Below, piece after piece: positions 49,902 to 58,335 of a stretch of DNA of 61,996 nt; the stretch's first letter is position 1; the number at the start of each line of letters is the position of its first letter. The stretch lies in the NCBI GenBank assembly GCA_041584055.1, contig JBFHER010000002.1, positions 1 to 61,996 on the forward strand. The letters run 5' to 3'. The position numbers and the translations under genes were made by a program. Under the pieces are notes generated by a model that ran no database searches, had not been told where the DNA came from, and worked only from the letters and a program-made list of their open reading frames with translations. Source of the DNA: JBFHER01 sp041584055 (GTDB lineage Bacteria > Bacteroidota > Bacteroidia > Bacteroidales > UBA5342).

Positions 49902-50807
49902 TTAATACACGCCTTTTACTTTTGTTTGAATTGCATACAAGGATGTCATGGATGTGATAAAAAGAATATCCCTATTTCTACCTCCAAAGGTTATATTCGC
50001 AGTCCAGTTTTCAGGGATTCCGATGTGGGCAATTTGCTCTCCCTTTTTGTTAAAAACAGTAACCCCTTTACCCGTGAGATAAACATTCCCTTTATTATCA
50101 ATGGTCATTCCATCTGAGCCCATAGGAGCAAAGACCTTTTTATCAGACAACCACCCATCTTTTTTTATTTTATAGCGATAGGTTTGTTTTGCCCTGATAT
50201 CAGCCACATACAAATATTTATTATCAGGAGTTCCAACCAAACCATTGGGTTGCTGTAAATCATCTGCTACACGCACTGATGTTGTGCGATTTTCATCCAG
50301 GTAATAAACATGCTCTTTCATTTCTTTCGGGCCGCGCTTCCAATACGGCCTTTTATAAAACGGATCGGTAAAATAGATGCCTCCTTTCTTATCCAACCAC
50401 AAGTCATTGGGCCCATTGAAACGTTTTCCAAAATAGTTATCCACCAGAACCTGATGCGTCCCATCCATCTTAAAAATCCAGATTTCATTGCTTAGATCAG
50501 CACATGCGAGCAAGTCTCCATTTCGGTCAAAATAAAGACCATTAGATCGTCCTGCTTCATCACTGAATGTGCTTAGTTTCTCATCAACAGACCATTTAAG
50601 TATCTTATTATTTGGTTGATCTGTAAAATAAATATTTCCTTCTTTATCCACTGCAGGACCTTCTGTAAAAGTAAAACCTGTGGCAAGCTGTCTTAATTCG
50701 GCTCCCTCAGCAATGATGCTTTGCAAATTTTGTTTTTGAGCTCTGGCGCTCGTAAAAACGATTGCTGCACCTAATACAGCAAATACATAATGAAAAATGG
50801 GTCTCAT
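49902..50807 (-). CDS. SMP-30/gluconolactonase-family secreted protein
   Basis: A 301-residue six-bladed beta-propeller with a signal peptide (cleavage after TSARAQ). Characteristic motifs: FTEGPAVDKEGNIYFTDQPNNKI, SNGLYFDRNGDLLACAD, FNGPNDLWLDKKGGIYFTDPFY, QPNGLVGTPDNKYLYVAD and GSDGMTIDNKGNVYLTG. The asparagine and aspartate residues in these loops bind the catalytic Ca2+. Members hydrolyse sugar lactones. The gene begins 5 bases after the acyl-CoA ligase, so the two are cotranscribed. Confidence 0.9.
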   Translation of the reverse strand: MRPIFHYVFAVLGAAIVFTSARAQKQNLQSIIAEGAELRQLATGFTFTEGPAVDKEGNIYFTDQPNNKILKWSVDEKLSTFSDEAGRSNGLYFDRNGDLLACADLSNEIWIFKMDGTHQVLVDNYFGKRFNGPNDLWLDKKGGIYFTDPFYKRPYWKRGPKEMKEHVYYLDENRTTSVRVADDLQQPNGLVGTPDNKYLYVADIRAKQTYRYKIKKDGWLSDKKVFAPMGSDGMTIDNKGNVYLTGKGVTVFNKKGEQIAHIGIPENWTANITFGGRNRDILFITSMTSLYAIQTKVKGVY

Positions 50808-50812
50808 ATCTT

Positions 50813-52870
50813 TTATTTTTTCTCAATTCTTATCCTGGCATCAACCGCCACAATGCTCTCTCCAACACCAATTAGTGGATTAATATCCATTTCAACCACT
50901 TCTGTGCAAAATCTCAACACGGAAGAAAGTTGTACCATCAACTGAGCAAACAATTTCTCATTTACTCCGGCCTGTCCTCGTGTTCCTTCAATCAGCTTAT
51001 AACTCCTTAGTTGTCTGATCATCTTAATGGCTTCTTCAAATGTCAGCGGAGCAAGTCCTGATGTAACATCCTTTAAAACTTCAATAAAAATACCGCCCAG
51101 ACCACACAAAACCACGTGACCAAAATCTTTTTCGTAAGTGGCGCCAATAAAAAGTTCATGCCCCTTCAACATGGGCTGCACCAGGACTGCAATTGCATCA
51201 TCAATATGCATCATTCGTCGAAACTCAGCAAGCAAATGATCATTGGAATGAATGTTTAAAACTACGCCTCTGACATCCGTTTTATGCACGGGTCCCACCA
51301 CCTTCATCACACATGGAAAACCTATGTCTTCAACAGCCTTCAGGACATCCTCCTCTGTATTTGCAATCTTTTCAATCACTTGTGGGATTCCACAGGCACC
51401 CAGGAATAACTGCACCTCTTCCGGAGATAGGTATCCTTCTTTTGCCTTATCAACAACCCGTCTTGCCGCCGGCACATCTACCTTTTCCAATTCTATCTTT
51501 TCATCCGCTACTTTTTCAGTGTGATACAGCTTTACAAGCGCATTGCCCAGTGCTACTTCATCCGGGAAATTAACATGTCCCAGCGAAGTAAAGTATGAAA
51601 TATCATCCGCCACATTTACCACTGAGGGTAAAATCGGATAAATTGGTTTTTTGCAAGACCGTATTTTTTCATCCAGTACCTTATAGACGTCTTTAACCGG
51701 GAAGAGACCAGGACTTCCAAAAATGACAGCCATGGCATCAATATTGTCAAAATCATTTTCGCAGGCATCAATGATGTCATTCAAGTTTTTTGCAGTTCCT
51801 GTGGCCAAGAAATCAATGGGATTTGACACGGATGAACCCGGAAATAGTTTTTTCTTTAACCGAACCGCCTTTTCACCTTCAATTGGGGGAATATTTATGC
51901 CCCCTTTCGACAAAGAGTCTGTGAGCATAACTGCGGGACCACCAGCATGAGTAATGATGGCCATATTTTTACCTTTCAGTGGTTTACACATAAAAACACT
52001 TGCCATAGTAGTTAATTCATCCCGCCCATAGCAGCGAACGATCCCAGCTTTCTTAAACAATGCATCAACGGCCAGATCACTGCTTGCCAGTGCACCTGTA
52101 TGGGATGATGCAGCGCGACGGCCTGCTTCAGACCCGCCTGCTTTAATCGCAGCTATCTTACACCCTTTCCTTATCAAGGAAGAGGTGTGTTTTAATAGTT
52201 TATCAGGATCTTTTACACTTTCAATGTACAAGAGTTTAATGGATGATGAGGTGCATGGATTGTAGGTCTCATCCATGTATTCAAGAATATCCTCAACCCC
52301 AGTTTGTATACTGTTGCCCACTGAAAAAACAGATGAAAAACTCAGTCCTTTTGATGCCCCGGACTCGATGATAAAAACCGCGGTTGCACCTGATCCGGAG
52401 ACAAGATCGCATCCTCGTGAATTGAGCTTCGGCACCGGTGTTGTAAAGATGCTTTGGTGATGAGGGGTCAGCACTCCGATGCAATTTGGCCCAATAAGGG
52501 TTGCATTGTGTGCATCAACAATATTTCGAATCTCCTCTTCATACCTTGCCCCTGCTTTATTTTCTTCTCCAAATCCTGCAGAGATAATGATAAACGCTTT
52601 GGTTCCCTTCCTAGCCATCACACTTATGGCACCCGGACAGGCTTTTGCCGGGATAGCCAATATGGCCAGGTCTGCTTCTGGTACATCTTCCAGAGAATGA
52701 AATGCAGGCACCCCCTGCACAGCATCTCTGGTTGGATTCACAATGTACAAATGCCCGTTAAAGCTCCCTTTTAAAAGGTTTGAAACTATTTTACCTCCGG
52801 GTTTTTGGACGTTATCTGATCCCCCAATAACTACAATACTTTCAGGCTGAATCAGTTGTTTATTTATCAT
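50813..52870 (-). CDS. ADP-forming acetate/acyl-CoA ligase, fused alpha-beta type
   Basis: A 685-residue enzyme that interconverts acyl-CoA, ADP and phosphate with acid, CoA and ATP. The alpha part (residues 1-460) has a CoA-binding Rossmann domain (IVVIGGSDNVQKPGGKIVSNLL), PNCIGVLTP, GSGATAVFIIESGASKGLSFSSVFSVGN-type succinyl-CoA-ligase motifs and the phosphohistidine in AASSHTGALASSD. The beta part is an ATP-grasp domain (FPCVMKVVGPVHKTDVRGV, VLVQPMLKGHELFIGA, GLGGIFIEVLKD, EMDINPLIG). ATG at 52870 is preferred over 52903. It leads an operon with the SMP-30 gene and can yield ATP during acid production. Confidence 0.92.
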   Translation of the reverse strand: MINKQLIQPESIVVIGGSDNVQKPGGKIVSNLLKGSFNGHLYIVNPTRDAVQGVPAFHSLEDVPEADLAILAIPAKACPGAISVMARKGTKAFIIISAGFGEENKAGARYEEEIRNIVDAHNATLIGPNCIGVLTPHHQSIFTTPVPKLNSRGCDLVSGSGATAVFIIESGASKGLSFSSVFSVGNSIQTGVEDILEYMDETYNPCTSSSIKLLYIESVKDPDKLLKHTSSLIRKGCKIAAIKAGGSEAGRRAASSHTGALASSDLAVDALFKKAGIVRCYGRDELTTMASVFMCKPLKGKNMAIITHAGGPAVMLTDSLSKGGINIPPIEGEKAVRLKKKLFPGSSVSNPIDFLATGTAKNLNDIIDACENDFDNIDAMAVIFGSPGLFPVKDVYKVLDEKIRSCKKPIYPILPSVVNVADDISYFTSLGHVNFPDEVALGNALVKLYHTEKVADEKIELEKVDVPAARRVVDKAKEGYLSPEEVQLFLGACGIPQVIEKIANTEEDVLKAVEDIGFPCVMKVVGPVHKTDVRGVVLNIHSNDHLLAEFRRMMHIDDAIAVLVQPMLKGHELFIGATYEKDFGHVVLCGLGGIFIEVLKDVTSGLAPLTFEEAIKMIRQLRSYKLIEGTRGQAGVNEKLFAQLMVQLSSVLRFCTEVVEMDINPLIGVGESIVAVDARIRIEKK

Positions 52871-52954
52871 GCTTACTTTGTTTGAGTATAAAGATAAAAC
52901 CATCCGAACGCAATCTGTATGACAGATGTTCTTTTATGTATTTTTCACAAACCA

Positions 52955-52984
52955 AAAAGAGCGACTGCAAGCCGCTCTCATCAT
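52955..52984 (-). terminator. Terminator of the 53000-53710 gene
   Basis: On the minus strand AGAGCG...CGCTCT (complement of 52959-52979) forms a hairpin followed by TTTTTGG. Confidence 0.8.
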
Positions 52985-52999
52985 CCAATCCTTTCCTTC

Positions 53000-53710
53000 T
53001 TAAATTCGAATTAGAAATTGTTTCTTAACATCATCCAGTATCTTCAGATTCATTTCGGGATGATATACCCGAAGTACATCTTCAATGCGATCATCGGTAT
53101 AAAAGAAAGCCTGGGCCACATCAATTTTCATAAAGTCCCAATTGTACTTCACGCGCTTTACAAGCTCAGCAAACTCGTCGAAAGACAAACCTTCCGGAAT
53201 TGTAAAATAGCCATGATCCTTTTCATCTATATCCAGGTACAGGTCATCTTCAAATTTCTCTAGATAAAACAGCTTCTTAAGCGTTATGAATCCTTTGCCA
53301 TCGTAATTTCGGGAACTTTTTTTGAATTCAATGCCCACTTTCTGATAGGTTTCCTGAAGTTTTGGGATCTGATTAAAATCGCCAAGATGCCTTATCCGTA
53401 TTGCATTAAAGGTTTCATTAAAAATTTGAATAGAACAAAAGGCAGCATCAAACTCCCAGGGAAATAAGGTCCTTGATTTTTGAGTTGCACGTGCTACTTT
53501 CTCTAGATCTGCACTGCCGTCCAAGACAAAGTAAACATACAGCGGTTTGGCAAACTGAGGCGCTTCGCTGTAATAACTTGATGAGCCCGGAAACGGCTCC
53601 GGTGCTTCAAGAACAAGGGTCCCTGATAGTTTTTGTACAGATACGGTTGTAAGTGTTTCCAGTTTTGTCAAATGGCCATATCGTTCAATCTTGGTTCCAT
53701 GTGTACTCAT
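53000..53710 (-). CDS. Conserved-looking protein of unknown function
   Basis: A 236-residue soluble protein without a signal peptide or membrane segment. Visible features are a central APEPFPGSSSYYSEAPQFAKPLYVYFVLDG, a TRxFPWEFDAAFCSIQIFN-like stretch, and an acidic C-terminal half (YLEKFEDDLYLDIDEKDHGYFTIPEGLSFDEFAELVKRV). The tone resembles a small-molecule- or protein-binding domain, but I recognise no family. It is a single-gene unit with a -7 box (53747-53754) and a terminator. Confidence 0.65.
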   Translation of the reverse strand: MSTHGTKIERYGHLTKLETLTTVSVQKLSGTLVLEAPEPFPGSSSYYSEAPQFAKPLYVYFVLDGSADLEKVARATQKSRTLFPWEFDAAFCSIQIFNETFNAIRIRHLGDFNQIPKLQETYQKVGIEFKKSSRNYDGKGFITLKKLFYLEKFEDDLYLDIDEKDHGYFTIPEGLSFDEFAELVKRVKYNWDFMKIDVAQAFFYTDDRIEDVLRVYHPEMNLKILDDVKKQFLIRI

Positions 53711-53746
53711 AATTCTGAGGTTTAAAATATTGTTGTTTGTTTATAA

Positions 53747-53754
53747 CAAAATTA
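53747..53754 (-). promoter_or_regulatory. -7 box of the 53000-53710 gene
   Basis: TAATTTTG on the minus strand matches TAnnTTTG, 36 bases before the ATG. A TTG lies 23 bases upstream, a little far. Confidence 0.45.
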
Positions 53755-53954
53755 GAACTCATTGTGTTTACTTCGGTCAAAGTGAAACACCCTGTTCATT
53801 TGTCAATAAAGATATGAAATTCAACTTAGAACGTTATCCTTCAATGAGCTCTGAAAACCAAATTTGAACAATATTTATCAAAAAACATTTCCACATCACC
53901 ATTAGAGGAGATTAGAAACAGATGGAAAAATGGCTTAGGAAGGTAAAAAAAGGC

Positions 53955-53985
53955 ACAAAAAAAAGGCATCCTTCGGGTGCCTTGG
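53955..53985 (-). terminator. Terminator of the 46-residue protein gene
   Basis: AAGGCATCC (53963-53971), TTCG, GGGTGCCTT (read with one wobble; 53976-53983 on the 3' side) forms a 9-bp stem. On the minus strand eight T residues follow (complement of 53957-53964). Confidence 0.85.
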
Positions 53986-54007
53986 TTGATTTATCAATCG
54001 TTCTCTT

Positions 54008-54148
54008 TTAGTATAACAACATCAAATAAATGAAAAGAGTTGTCATAGCAGAAAAAAGCAAAATCAACGAAAATTCTGCAATCTGCAAAACCTTGATTTT
54101 TTGTTTGATACTCAACACATCATAAGCATTTTTAATTCTTTTACGCAT
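54008..54148 (-). CDS. 46-residue single-pass membrane protein
   Basis: A tiny gene encoding MRKRIKNAYDVLSIKQKIKV followed by one hydrophobic helix (residues 22-46, LQIAEFSLILLFSAMTTLFIYLM). The basic N-terminus would stay in the cytoplasm, giving an N-in, C-out tail-anchored topology. It has a full promoter (54194-54222) and a strong terminator directly downstream (53955-53985), so it is very likely expressed on its own. No family is recognised; a regulator of a membrane complex is one possibility. Confidence 0.65.
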   Translation of the reverse strand: MRKRIKNAYDVLSIKQKIKVLQIAEFSLILLFSAMTTLFIYLMLLY

Positions 54149-54193
54149 AACAGTCAAATTAAAAGTTGTCCAAAAGTTTAATTATCACTGGGA

Positions 54194-54222
54194 CAAATAT
54201 AGCCACAAAATATTATATACAA
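54194..54222 (-). promoter_or_regulatory. Promoter of the 46-residue protein gene
   Basis: On the minus strand TTG (54222-54220), 18 bases, then TATATTTG (54201-54194), giving a leader of about 40 bases. Confidence 0.6.
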
Positions 54223-54426
54223 ATTACAATTCATCATTTTAACATATTTTTTGTTTTAAAATGAGATCAATAACTAGGAAATGATGTTCAAATTGATAGC
54301 ACTTTGTTCTTTTTAGCGTTATTATGACAGTATAATCTTGTCATTATGAATAATTACATTGTAAATTCTACGTATTTTGTAAATATTTCTTTATGCTCTA
54401 CAGCATGCTTTTTAATTTGTTTTGCA
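54223..54426. other. AT-rich intergenic stretch
   Basis: No gene is visible. It contains a small inverted repeat, ATGACA...TGTCAT (about 54324-54345). This and the part of the gap at 53761-53954 show nothing else that I can support. Confidence 0.4.
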
Positions 54427-54465
54427 TAAAAAAAAGGATTCCTCAAAAGAGAAATCCTTTTTTAT
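54427..54465 (-). terminator. Terminator of queA
   Basis: AAAAGGATT (54432-54440) pairs with AATCCTTTT (54453-54461). Both strands have T runs beyond the stem; on the minus strand it lies 20 bases after the queA stop. Confidence 0.85.
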
Positions 54466-54485
54466 TTTCATTTCTTAACTCCTTT

Positions 54486-55538
54486 TTACATGATCAACAT
54501 TGCATCACCATAAGTTCCAAACCTGTATTTCTCTTTCACTGCAACGCTATATGCATTCATAATGTTATCGTAGCCACCAAAAGCTGATACCATCATCAAC
54601 AAAGTTGAATAAGGTAAATGGAAATTTGAAATCATTCGGTTTGCCACTTTGAAATCGTACGGCGGGAATATGAATTTGTTTGTCCAACCTTCATATGGTT
54701 TTAAGTAGCCATCTGTACTTACAGAGCTTTCAAGGGTTCGCATCACCGTGGTTCCAACAGCACACACATTTCGTTTTTCAGCTTTTCTTGCATTCACTTC
54801 TTCCACAGCTTTTTCAGAGATGATTATCTGCTCTGAATCCATTTTGTGTTTGGTTAAATCCTCCACATCAATTTCTCTAAAATTCCCCAGTCCGGCATGC
54901 AAAGTCACATAACTAAAATCAATTCCTTTGATTTCAAGGCGTTTTAACAGTTCACGAGAAAAGTGCAATCCGGCCGTGGGTGCAACAACAGCACCTTCGT
55001 TTTTTGCAAAAATCGTCTGGTAACGTTCCACGTCTTCCTCTTCCACTTCCCTTTTCAGGATATGCTTTGGGATAGGCATTTCACCCAGATCAAATAACTT
55101 TGATTTAAACTCATCGTAGGGCCCGTCGAAAAGGAAACGCAGTGTACGCCCCCTTGAGGTTGTATTGTCGATCACTTCAGCCACCAGGCTGTCATCATCA
55201 CCGAAATACAATTTATTTCCGATTCGGATTTTACGTGCCGGATCAACCAGCACATCCCATAGACGATTTTCCTGGTTCAATTCCCTTAACAGGAACACTT
55301 CAATTTTCGCCCCTGTTTTTTCTTTGTTACCATAAAGGCGCGCCGGAAACACTTTGGTATCGTTAAAAACCATGATATCCTGGTCGTCGAAATAATCGAT
55401 TACTTCATTGAAAATTTTGTGGCTTATATTTCCTGTTTGCCTGTCAACAACCATCAAACGAGATTCATCACGGTTGTAGGATGGATGCAAAGCAACCAGC
55501 TCTTCGGGCAACTTGAACTTAAATTTAGATAACTTCAT
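54486..55538 (-). CDS. queA: S-adenosylmethionine:tRNA ribosyltransferase-isomerase
   Basis: A 350-residue enzyme that transfers and isomerises the ribosyl part of SAM onto 7-aminomethyl-7-deazaguanine in tRNA, making epoxyqueuosine. Motifs: FKLPEELVALHPSYNRDESRLMVVDR at the N-terminus, DIMVFNDTKVFPARLYGNKE, GAVVAPTAGLHFSRELL, the conserved THAG-type LHAGLGNF, and the C-terminal FNLIFPPYDFKV-like stretch (here NKFIFPPYDFKVANRMISNFHLP). Length is normal. It is the last gene of the ftsX-DUF3098-uppP-truB-queA block. Confidence 0.95.
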   Translation of the reverse strand: MKLSKFKFKLPEELVALHPSYNRDESRLMVVDRQTGNISHKIFNEVIDYFDDQDIMVFNDTKVFPARLYGNKEKTGAKIEVFLLRELNQENRLWDVLVDPARKIRIGNKLYFGDDDSLVAEVIDNTTSRGRTLRFLFDGPYDEFKSKLFDLGEMPIPKHILKREVEEEDVERYQTIFAKNEGAVVAPTAGLHFSRELLKRLEIKGIDFSYVTLHAGLGNFREIDVEDLTKHKMDSEQIIISEKAVEEVNARKAEKRNVCAVGTTVMRTLESSVSTDGYLKPYEGWTNKFIFPPYDFKVANRMISNFHLPYSTLLMMVSAFGGYDNIMNAYSVAVKEKYRFGTYGDAMLIM

Positions 55539-55591
55539 ATATACTTTTTAAATTTTTGACAAAAAAGACATTGAGCACTTTATACGTAGAA

Positions 55592-56296
55592 CTATTCAGA
55601 TTGTTTCAATAAATTCAGTATTTTTTCAAATTCATCCAAAGTCATTGCATCATCCACCTGAATATCACCAATTTGAGTCCTCCTCAACGCGGTTAAGTGA
55701 GCGCCGGAATTTAATTTCAGTCCTATGTCACGTGCCAGAGCCCGGATGTATGTCCCTTTACTACAAACAATTCTGAGTTGCAAAAAATCCTTTTTGTATG
55801 CCAGGATCTCTATTTCATCAATCACCAGGGTTTTAGATTTAAGGCTTACTTCCTTTCCTTTTCTAGCATAATCATAAGCTCTTTTCCCATTGATTTTAAC
55901 AGCAGAATACACAGGTGGTATCTGATGTATTTCTCCCACAAATGTTTTCAGGGCTTCCTGAATTAAGGATAGATCAATGTGCTGTGTTGGAAATGTTTCA
56001 TCAACCTCTGTCTCGAGGTCAAATGAAGGCGTGGTTGCACCAAGTTTCAGATCTGCGATATATTCCTTTACTCCATTTTGAAAAGCATCAATCCTTTTTG
56101 TTGCTTTGCCAGTGCAAACAATAAGAAGCCCGGTAGCAAGAGGATCCAAAGTTCCTGCGTGCCCCACTTTAATTTTCCTGATCTCCAGGTGATGTCTCAA
56201 CATGAGCCTCACCTTATTTACCAGATCGAAGGATGTCCATTCATAGGGTTTATCAAAACAGAGGACTTCTCCTGCCAAAAAATCGTAGGAATTCAT
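55592..56296 (-). CDS. truB: tRNA pseudouridine-55 synthase
   Basis: A 234-residue pseudouridine synthase modifying U55 in the T loop of tRNAs. It begins with GEVLCFDKPYEWTSFDLVNKVR and contains the catalytic aspartate in KVGHAGTLDPLATGLLIVCTGKATK, then VPPVYSAVKINGKRAYDYARKG-type (QIPPVYSAVKINGKRAY) and SKGTYIRALARDIGLKLNSGAHLTALRR. The C-terminus is short and lacks a PUA domain, as is common in this phylum. It lies between uppP and queA. Confidence 0.95.
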   Translation of the reverse strand: MNSYDFLAGEVLCFDKPYEWTSFDLVNKVRLMLRHHLEIRKIKVGHAGTLDPLATGLLIVCTGKATKRIDAFQNGVKEYIADLKLGATTPSFDLETEVDETFPTQHIDLSLIQEALKTFVGEIHQIPPVYSAVKINGKRAYDYARKGKEVSLKSKTLVIDEIEILAYKKDFLQLRIVCSKGTYIRALARDIGLKLNSGAHLTALRRTQIGDIQVDDAMTLDEFEKILNLLKQSE

Positions 56297-56332
56297 TCTA
56301 AGAAATAAGCGTAAATTTGAATCATTAATAAA

Positions 56333-57124
56333 TTAAGCAAACAATGCATAAGCTACTGAGAATGCTCCCACAACAAACACATAGGCTGCAAACCAGATCA
56401 GCTTTCCTTTGTTTACAATTTTAATCATCCAGCTGCAGGCCAGCAAGCCTACAACAAATGCGGCTACAAACCCGATAATCAAGGGCAGAACACCGATGGA
56501 AACATCTGTTGAAAAGTCAGCATCCATGATACTTTTAGCATTTGCGCCAATAATTGGCACTAAGACCATCAGAAATGAGAATCGTGATACTTCTGTTCTT
56601 TTATTTCCTAAAAGCAGTCCGGTTGCAATGGTTGAACCAGACCTTGAAACGCCTGGTATCACAGCAAAAGCCTGGGCAAGACCAATGACCAGGGCATGTC
56701 CAAAAGTGATGTTTTTAGTGCCACTTTTTGCCCAGAATGTAAAACCTAGCAGTACGGCTGTTACAATCAACATGGATCCTACTAACAGCAGGTTACCGGT
56801 AAACAAATGCTCAACCTGATCTTCAAAAAACAATCCCACAACAACAACCGGAATCATCGATACTGCGATCATACTTACGTATTTGGTCTCTTCATTCCAT
56901 TTAAACCGGAACAATCCTGTAAACAACTTGATTATATCTTTCCAGAATACTACGATCGTACTCAACACAGTTGCACCATGCACAACCACTGTAAACATCA
57001 GGCTTCCTTCAGCTTCAACACCCATTACAATTTTTCCCAACTCCAGATGCCCACTGCTACTAACGGGCAAAAACTCTGACAATCCCTGGATCAAACCAAG
57101 GATTAAAGCTTCGAACCAATTCAT
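56333..57124 (-). CDS. uppP: Undecaprenyl-diphosphatase
   Basis: A 263-residue BacA/UppP protein that dephosphorylates undecaprenyl pyrophosphate, recycling the lipid carrier of peptidoglycan and O-antigen synthesis. Motif 1 is GLIQGLSEFLPVSSSGHLELG (residues 13-33), and motif 2 is IPGVSRSGSTIATGLLLG (about 155-172) with the catalytic arginine. About eight transmembrane helices are predicted. It is 36 bases upstream of truB and 11 bases downstream of the DUF3098 gene, so all share one transcript. Confidence 0.95.
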   Translation of the reverse strand: MNWFEALILGLIQGLSEFLPVSSSGHLELGKIVMGVEAEGSLMFTVVVHGATVLSTIVVFWKDIIKLFTGLFRFKWNEETKYVSMIAVSMIPVVVVGLFFEDQVEHLFTGNLLLVGSMLIVTAVLLGFTFWAKSGTKNITFGHALVIGLAQAFAVIPGVSRSGSTIATGLLLGNKRTEVSRFSFLMVLVPIIGANAKSIMDADFSTDVSIGVLPLIIGFVAAFVVGLLACSWMIKIVNKGKLIWFAAYVFVVGAFSVAYALFA

Positions 57125-57135
57125 TTATATATATT

Positions 57136-57390
57136 TCAGTTTTTTTTGCCTGGTTTCTTCATGATCGCATAGATCTCAAACACGAAACCGGCAACAATGA
57201 CTAACGGTGCAAGGGTAATCCGCCTAAAGCTATACAATTCCTCTTCGTTAAAAACATTTGGATCATCTCCACCACCTCCTCCCATCAGCACGTATCCCAA
57301 CACGATAATTGCAAAACCGATTGCAAGTAAAATATAGTTTTCCTTACGCAATGGCATTTGTTCTTTTATGTCCTTTTCTGTCTCTTTCAT
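57136..57390 (-). CDS. DUF3098 family small membrane protein
   Basis: An 84-residue protein with two hydrophobic helices (about 20-38, ILLAIGFAIIVLGYVLMGGGG, and 58-76, LAPLVIVAGFVFEIYAIM) separated by a hinge DDPNVFNEEELYSFRRI. This is the DUF3098 family, which in Bacteroidota is regularly found between ftsX and uppP. Function is unknown; the constant neighbours suggest a role in cell division or wall synthesis. Confidence 0.9.
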   Translation of the reverse strand: MKETEKDIKEQMPLRKENYILLAIGFAIIVLGYVLMGGGGGDDPNVFNEEELYSFRRITLAPLVIVAGFVFEIYAIMKKPGKKN

Positions 57391-57414
57391 TTCAATATAT
57401 GTAAAAAACTAATT

Positions 57415-58293
57415 TTAAAAATAAAGCTCATCTGACCTTAACCTCAGATATTTATTCACTGCAAAGAAAGCTGAAAATTGGGTTATTAGCATCCCCAACA
57501 ATACCAGGGCACAATATACCATTAAGATCAACTCTATATCTGAAAAACTTATTATTGCCTTTAGTTCAGCCTGTGAGCTATAAATCAAGGCACTTAACAT
57601 GGCAATTGCCAACACGGCGCCAATAAATCCATCCACAACACACCTGGTAACAAACGGACGACGAACAAAACTTCGTGTAGCCCCTACCAATTGCATCGTA
57701 TTTATTAAGAAGCGCTGGGAATAAATTGATAACCGCACTGTATTATTAATTAGTGCCACACTCACGATGAACAACAACAAACTGAATGCTAAAATAATAA
57801 AGGTTATTTTACGAACGTTTTCGTTTACAAGATGAACAATATCTTTTTGATAAATAACCTCACGTATATTTGAATATGATTCAAATTCCTTTTCTATCAG
57901 CGCAATGCTGTCAGGATTTGCATACTCTGCTTTTAAATGAACCTCAATGGAGGCCAACAAAGGATTATCCCCCAAAAAGTCAAGGAAATCTTCCCCAAGA
58001 TCCTCAGACAATTCTGCCGCAGCTCTGTCCTTATTGATAAACTCAGTTGATTTTACATAATGCATTGCATCCAGATACTTTTGCATCCGTCTTACATCCA
58101 CGTCTCTGGCATTATCTTCAAGCACAATTGAAAAACCGATATTTTCCTTCACATGGTCTGTTACTTTATCGGTTGTAAAAACAAGAATACCCATTATCCC
58201 CAGCAAAAACAATACAAGTGCGATACTGATTGTAATTGTAAAATGCGAGTTAAACAGACTTTGCCGTTTTTTTCGAATCCTGGTTCCTGCCAT
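57415..58293 (-). CDS. ftsX: Cell division protein FtsX
   Basis: A 292-residue permease-like protein with a transmembrane helix at about 20-42 (ISIALVLFLLGIMGILVFTT), a periplasmic domain (about 45-165) and three further helices at the C-terminal end (about 170-190, 225-245 and 260-280). In divisome complexes FtsE/FtsX uses ATP to activate cell-wall hydrolases. The matching FtsE ATPase is not adjacent; the LolD-like ATPase at 495 is far away and unrelated by position. This gene heads a conserved five-gene block. Confidence 0.92.
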   Translation of the reverse strand: MAGTRIRKKRQSLFNSHFTITISIALVLFLLGIMGILVFTTDKVTDHVKENIGFSIVLEDNARDVDVRRMQKYLDAMHYVKSTEFINKDRAAAELSEDLGEDFLDFLGDNPLLASIEVHLKAEYANPDSIALIEKEFESYSNIREVIYQKDIVHLVNENVRKITFIILAFSLLLFIVSVALINNTVRLSIYSQRFLINTMQLVGATRSFVRRPFVTRCVVDGFIGAVLAIAMLSALIYSSQAELKAIISFSDIELILMVYCALVLLGMLITQFSAFFAVNKYLRLRSDELYF

Positions 58294-58321
58294 ATTTAAA
58301 GATTGAACTATTAATGCGCTA

Positions 58322-58329
58322 CAAACTTA
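58322..58329 (-). promoter_or_regulatory. -7 box of the ftsX block
   Basis: TAAGTTTG on the minus strand matches TAnnTTTG, just beyond the yfhO stop and 29 bases before the ftsX ATG. Confidence 0.5.
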
Positions 58330-58335
58330 CAAAAA

